Origin: Candidatus Obscuribacterales bacterium
Lineage (GTDB): Bacteria; Cyanobacteriota; Vampirovibrionia; Obscuribacterales; Obscuribacteraceae
Assembly (NCBI GenBank): GCA_020634035.1
Contig: JACKCM010000003.1
Coordinates: forward strand, 620,001-684,000
Reading direction: 5' to 3'
DNA: 64,000 nucleotides
In this document: piece after piece, positions 61,713 to 64,000 of the stretch
Position numbering within the stretch: position 1 is the first letter of the stretch
Layout of the letters: every line of letters starts with the position of its first letter
Translations under genes and position numbers: made by a program
The notes under the pieces: generated by a model
Databases searched by the model: none
Seen by the model: only the letters and a program-made list of their open reading frames with translations
What the model was told of the DNA's origin: nothing

Positions 61713-63332
61713 ATGGAACCCAGACATTTACCCCAGCGTACCGACGGCTCCGGAAAAGAGCCGGAGAAAAGCCCGCTCAACCTATCAGCCGAGCTGCTTA
61801 CTCATTTTAATTTGAGCGACATCAGCGACGACGACCTGCCCGTGCCCAAGATGGCGCGACAGAAAAAGATACTGCTAGTCAACAATAGATCCGCCGACAC
61901 AGAAGAGCTAGAGGCAGAACTGGCCCGCCGCGAAGAAGGCGAATCGGTGGTGGAATCGACCTCTGACATGGAAGAAGCCCTGGAGCTGCTCTCCGCCGAA
62001 GAGATTGACCTTATCGCACTCATGCTCGACCCGGACCTGAGCGAAACAGATAACTTCGCCTCGGTAGAGAGGCTGCACAATCATTATCCCGGAGTGCCCA
62101 TCGTAGTACTGGTCGACAATGACGACCGCAGCCTGGCTATAGAGAGCCTTCGCCACGGCGCTCAGGACTATCTAGCCTTCGACGGTCTGCCTTTCGATGA
62201 GTTGATTGAACGAGTTTTGCAATATTCGCTAGAGCGAAAACGTGCCGACCAGGTCAATCACCTGGCGCTCAAACTGGAAAAAGCGACGATTCGCTCCATT
62301 CTGGAACATTCACCCATGGTCATGATCAGGCTGGATAATCGCTGTCGGATTCTAGATTGCAATCAATCATTCGAAAAAGCTCTGGGTCTGCCCAAAGAAG
62401 AGATTAAACGCAAATTTCTCTTCGACCTGGTCAAAGAGCTGGACCTCGAAGGAATACGTGCGATAGTGAGCCAGGGCGATAACTTCAAAGCCCGAATAAA
62501 GCTGCAGAGTTTGAAAAATTCAAAATATGACGCCACCTTCTGGGATGTCTCAGGCTGGCCGGTTATGCGCTCTATCGCCGAGGTGCACGAAGGCATAATC
62601 ACCGCCACCGACGTGACCAGAGAAGCTTATCTAGAGATGGAACGGGACGAGTTTGTGGCAGCCCTGGCCCATGACCTGCGCAATCCTGTATCTGGACAAA
62701 TTCTGGTGCTCAACGCTCTGGCAAAAGAGAGCGAAGAGACTTTGCCAGAATCACTCTCCAGCGCCTTCGAAAAACTGCACCAGAGCTCAAAAGAGACCAT
62801 GTGGCTGCTCAATAATCTGCTCGATCTCTATCAGTCCGGCACGGTCATGAACGACCGAGAGCCTGAAGCAACCGATCTAAATGAAGTTATCAAAGAACAA
62901 ATTGCCCAGGTCAGCCTCTTCGCCTCGGTGCTGGGTAAGCATATAGAAGCGAATCTAGCCGAGCTTCCCTCGGTGATGGTGGACGAAATTTCTCTGCATC
63001 GACTCTTCTCGAATCTGCTGCATAACGCCATTCGCTTTGCCCCTCCTGATACCACCATCAATATCACCTCTGCCATAAAACAAGAAAACGATACTTCTAT
63101 GGTGATGGTACAAATCAACAATTCCGGAGCGCCAATCGGAGAAGAAGAGCTGCGCTCTCTTTTTCAGCGCTTCAACCAACCGGCCTATCGCTCGCGCAAC
63201 TACCAGACCAGGGGTCTCGGTCTTTATCTTTGCCGAAAAATCGTCGAGCTTTACGATGGCTCGATAGAATGTCAGAGTGACGCTGTCAACGGCACAACCT
63301 TCACCGTCGCCTTCCCTGTGCCGTCGAATTAG
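61713..63332 (+). CDS. REC-like/PAS sensor histidine kinase
   Basis: A 539-residue soluble kinase. Residues about 50-170 form a receiver-like domain with a poor acid pocket, about 190-300 a PAS domain, then HisKA with His320 (ALAHDLRNPVSG), N-box NLLHNAIRF and G2 RGLGLYLCRKI. The G1 box reads NNSGAPIGEE, missing the usual Asp, so ATP binding may be altered. The start ATG 61713 follows an unusual purine-rich stretch (GAAGAGGAAGAGG repeats); ATG 61851 is an alternative. Confidence 0.88.
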   Translation: MEPRHLPQRTDGSGKEPEKSPLNLSAELLTHFNLSDISDDDLPVPKMARQKKILLVNNRSADTEELEAELARREEGESVVESTSDMEEALELLSAEEIDLIALMLDPDLSETDNFASVERLHNHYPGVPIVVLVDNDDRSLAIESLRHGAQDYLAFDGLPFDELIERVLQYSLERKRADQVNHLALKLEKATIRSILEHSPMVMIRLDNRCRILDCNQSFEKALGLPKEEIKRKFLFDLVKELDLEGIRAIVSQGDNFKARIKLQSLKNSKYDATFWDVSGWPVMRSIAEVHEGIITATDVTREAYLEMERDEFVAALAHDLRNPVSGQILVLNALAKESEETLPESLSSAFEKLHQSSKETMWLLNNLLDLYQSGTVMNDREPEATDLNEVIKEQIAQVSLFASVLGKHIEANLAELPSVMVDEISLHRLFSNLLHNAIRFAPPDTTINITSAIKQENDTSMVMVQINNSGAPIGEEELRSLFQRFNQPAYRSRNYQTRGLGLYLCRKIVELYDGSIECQSDAVNGTTFTVAFPVPSN

Positions 63333-63341
63333 CAGATCGAT

Positions 63342-63347
63342 TATAAT
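63342..63347 (+). promoter_or_regulatory. -10 element placed nine bases before a start codon
   Basis: TATAAT ends 8 bases before the ATG at 63356. If used as a promoter, the transcript would start at or near the ATG, a leaderless mRNA; no Shine-Dalgarno sequence is present there. A clear -35 was not found. Confidence 0.35.
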
Positions 63348-63355
63348 AGCCAACT

Positions 63356-64000
63356 ATGTTTGGAAAAAAAGACAATCGACTGAAGTGCTCTTTCTGCGGA
63401 AAGAGCCAGGACCAGGTCAAGAAACTGATTGCCGGTCCTGGTGTCTATATTTGCGATGAATGTGTCGAGCTCTGCAACGAAATTCTCGATGAAGAAGAAA
63501 TTTTGCAAGGAAAGCCCGTCCCTCCGATCTTTCTAACCGACATTGCAGGTTTAATGAAAAGGCGTGGATTGAGCCAGGACGTAGCTAGCCAGTCATCGGC
63601 TCCAGATCGAGAGCACCGGAAACACCTCGAGAACGGCATAAAGCCCCTGGAAAAGCTGCTTGAATACTACGAGAACGACGCCCGAGAGAAAATAAACGAG
63701 GCCTATCCCGAGAATTCAGCCAGTGAAAATGAAGTACTTATCGCTGACGACCAGGACGAAGATCTATATAGAGCATTGATCACGATGAAAGCAAGACTTA
63801 TGGGCGGCGATCATCCGGATCTTGTTCCGCTTCTAGACAAGCTTTCAAGCATATATAGCAAGCGGGGCTTTTTTAACTATTCAGGAAACCTCCATGAATG
63901 GATGCTCTCTATTATCGAAGAAAAGGAGAACTTGCTTTCAAAAGATCTGGCTGTGCTCAAAAAAGAACTACTCAAGTTCTATATAAAAGATGGTCAGGCC
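63356..64000 (+). CDS. ClpX-type zinc-finger protein without visible AAA+ domain (3'-truncated)
   Basis: An open frame of 215 codons running off the window. Residues 1-45 match the ClpX zinc-binding domain (Cys11, Cys14, Cys33, Cys36: CSFCGKSQ, GPGVYICDECVELC). ClpX would continue into its AAA+ ATPase; here residues 50-215 are instead charged and helical, with a TPR-like segment near the end (DHPDLVPLLDKLSSIYSKRG). The zinc domain may bind substrates or adaptors as in ClpX. The remaining sequence lies beyond the window. Confidence 0.72.
   Translation, partial: MFGKKDNRLKCSFCGKSQDQVKKLIAGPGVYICDECVELCNEILDEEEILQGKPVPPIFLTDIAGLMKRRGLSQDVASQSSAPDREHRKHLENGIKPLEKLLEYYENDAREKINEAYPENSASENEVLIADDQDEDLYRALITMKARLMGGDHPDLVPLLDKLSSIYSKRGFFNYSGNLHEWMLSIIEEKENLLSKDLAVLKKELLKFYIKDGQA

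Noticed and set aside
1..64000. tRNA and rRNA genes
   Set aside because: No cloverleaf with T-loop GTTCRANNC in an acceptor context, and no rRNA-like sequence, was recognised by eye; a covariance-model search would be decisive.

Overview
The window looks like chromosomal DNA of a diderm, haem-making bacterium, and the best guess is a Melainabacteria/Obscuribacterales-type lineage of the Cyanobacteria phylum. The points for this are inference, not a taxonomic search: a C5-pathway haem set (hemA, hemC, hemD, hemB), many Hanks-type Ser/Thr kinases, many response regulators and PAS histidine kinases, a DUF4388/PATAN protein, TPR proteins, Flp-type pilins, lipoprotein signals and an L,D-transpeptidase. 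Base composition is roughly balanced. Strong Shine-Dalgarno sequences are common, and TTG and GTG starts are frequent. No rRNA or tRNA gene, prophage, CRISPR array or intact insertion sequence was seen.

Layout. 1-3 kb: flotillin-like SPFH protein (cut by the window edge), a P-loop ATPase and a BtuF-like binding lipoprotein. 3.1-11.8 kb: hemA-hemC-hemD, then a convergent kinase with a leucine-rich-repeat tail, a single-domain response regulator, an Hpt-REC-REC-GGDEF protein, and hemB. 11.8-21 kb: a methyltransferase, the SRP RNA gene (ffs), a standalone GspE/MshE-N-like protein, a large degenerate sensor kinase, Dps, a tandem retropepsin-like protease, a NarL-type regulator and an exported thioredoxin-like gene with an in-frame TGA at the first cysteine of its CxxC motif. 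21-31 kb: spermidine-synthase-like membrane protein, patatin, M23 peptidase, DUF4388 protein, YafK-type L,D-transpeptidase and a poly-gamma-glutamate-hydrolase-like protein. 31-42 kb: Ser/Thr kinase, acidic repeat protein, exported YbjQ-like protein, SPL-like radical SAM enzyme, two Flp pilins, fused 5-oxoprolinase and a GT-C-like membrane protein. 42-46 kb: a NarL regulator paired with a hybrid histidine kinase. 46-52 kb: a 1,893-residue RHS protein preceded by a 48-codon YD-repeat microgene. 52-64 kb: PAS kinases, an IS1595-derived protein lacking the transposase core, a tandem 49-bp hairpin repeat, a third Ser/Thr kinase, a HAD phosphatase, a HisRS/HisZ-like protein, another histidine kinase and a ClpX-type zinc finger fused to an unrelated region.

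The strongest unusual signal is the thioredoxin-like gene at 20268-20711. Its in-frame TGA replaces the nucleophilic cysteine (W-TGA-G-A-C), and an imperfect two-part hairpin lies directly downstream, where a bacterial SECIS element would be. This fits a selenoprotein. Other points of interest are the YD-repeat microgene beside the RHS gene, the core-less transposase relative beside palindromic tandem repeats, and a small family of GGGTGAT-type palindromes around the 52-62 kb genes.
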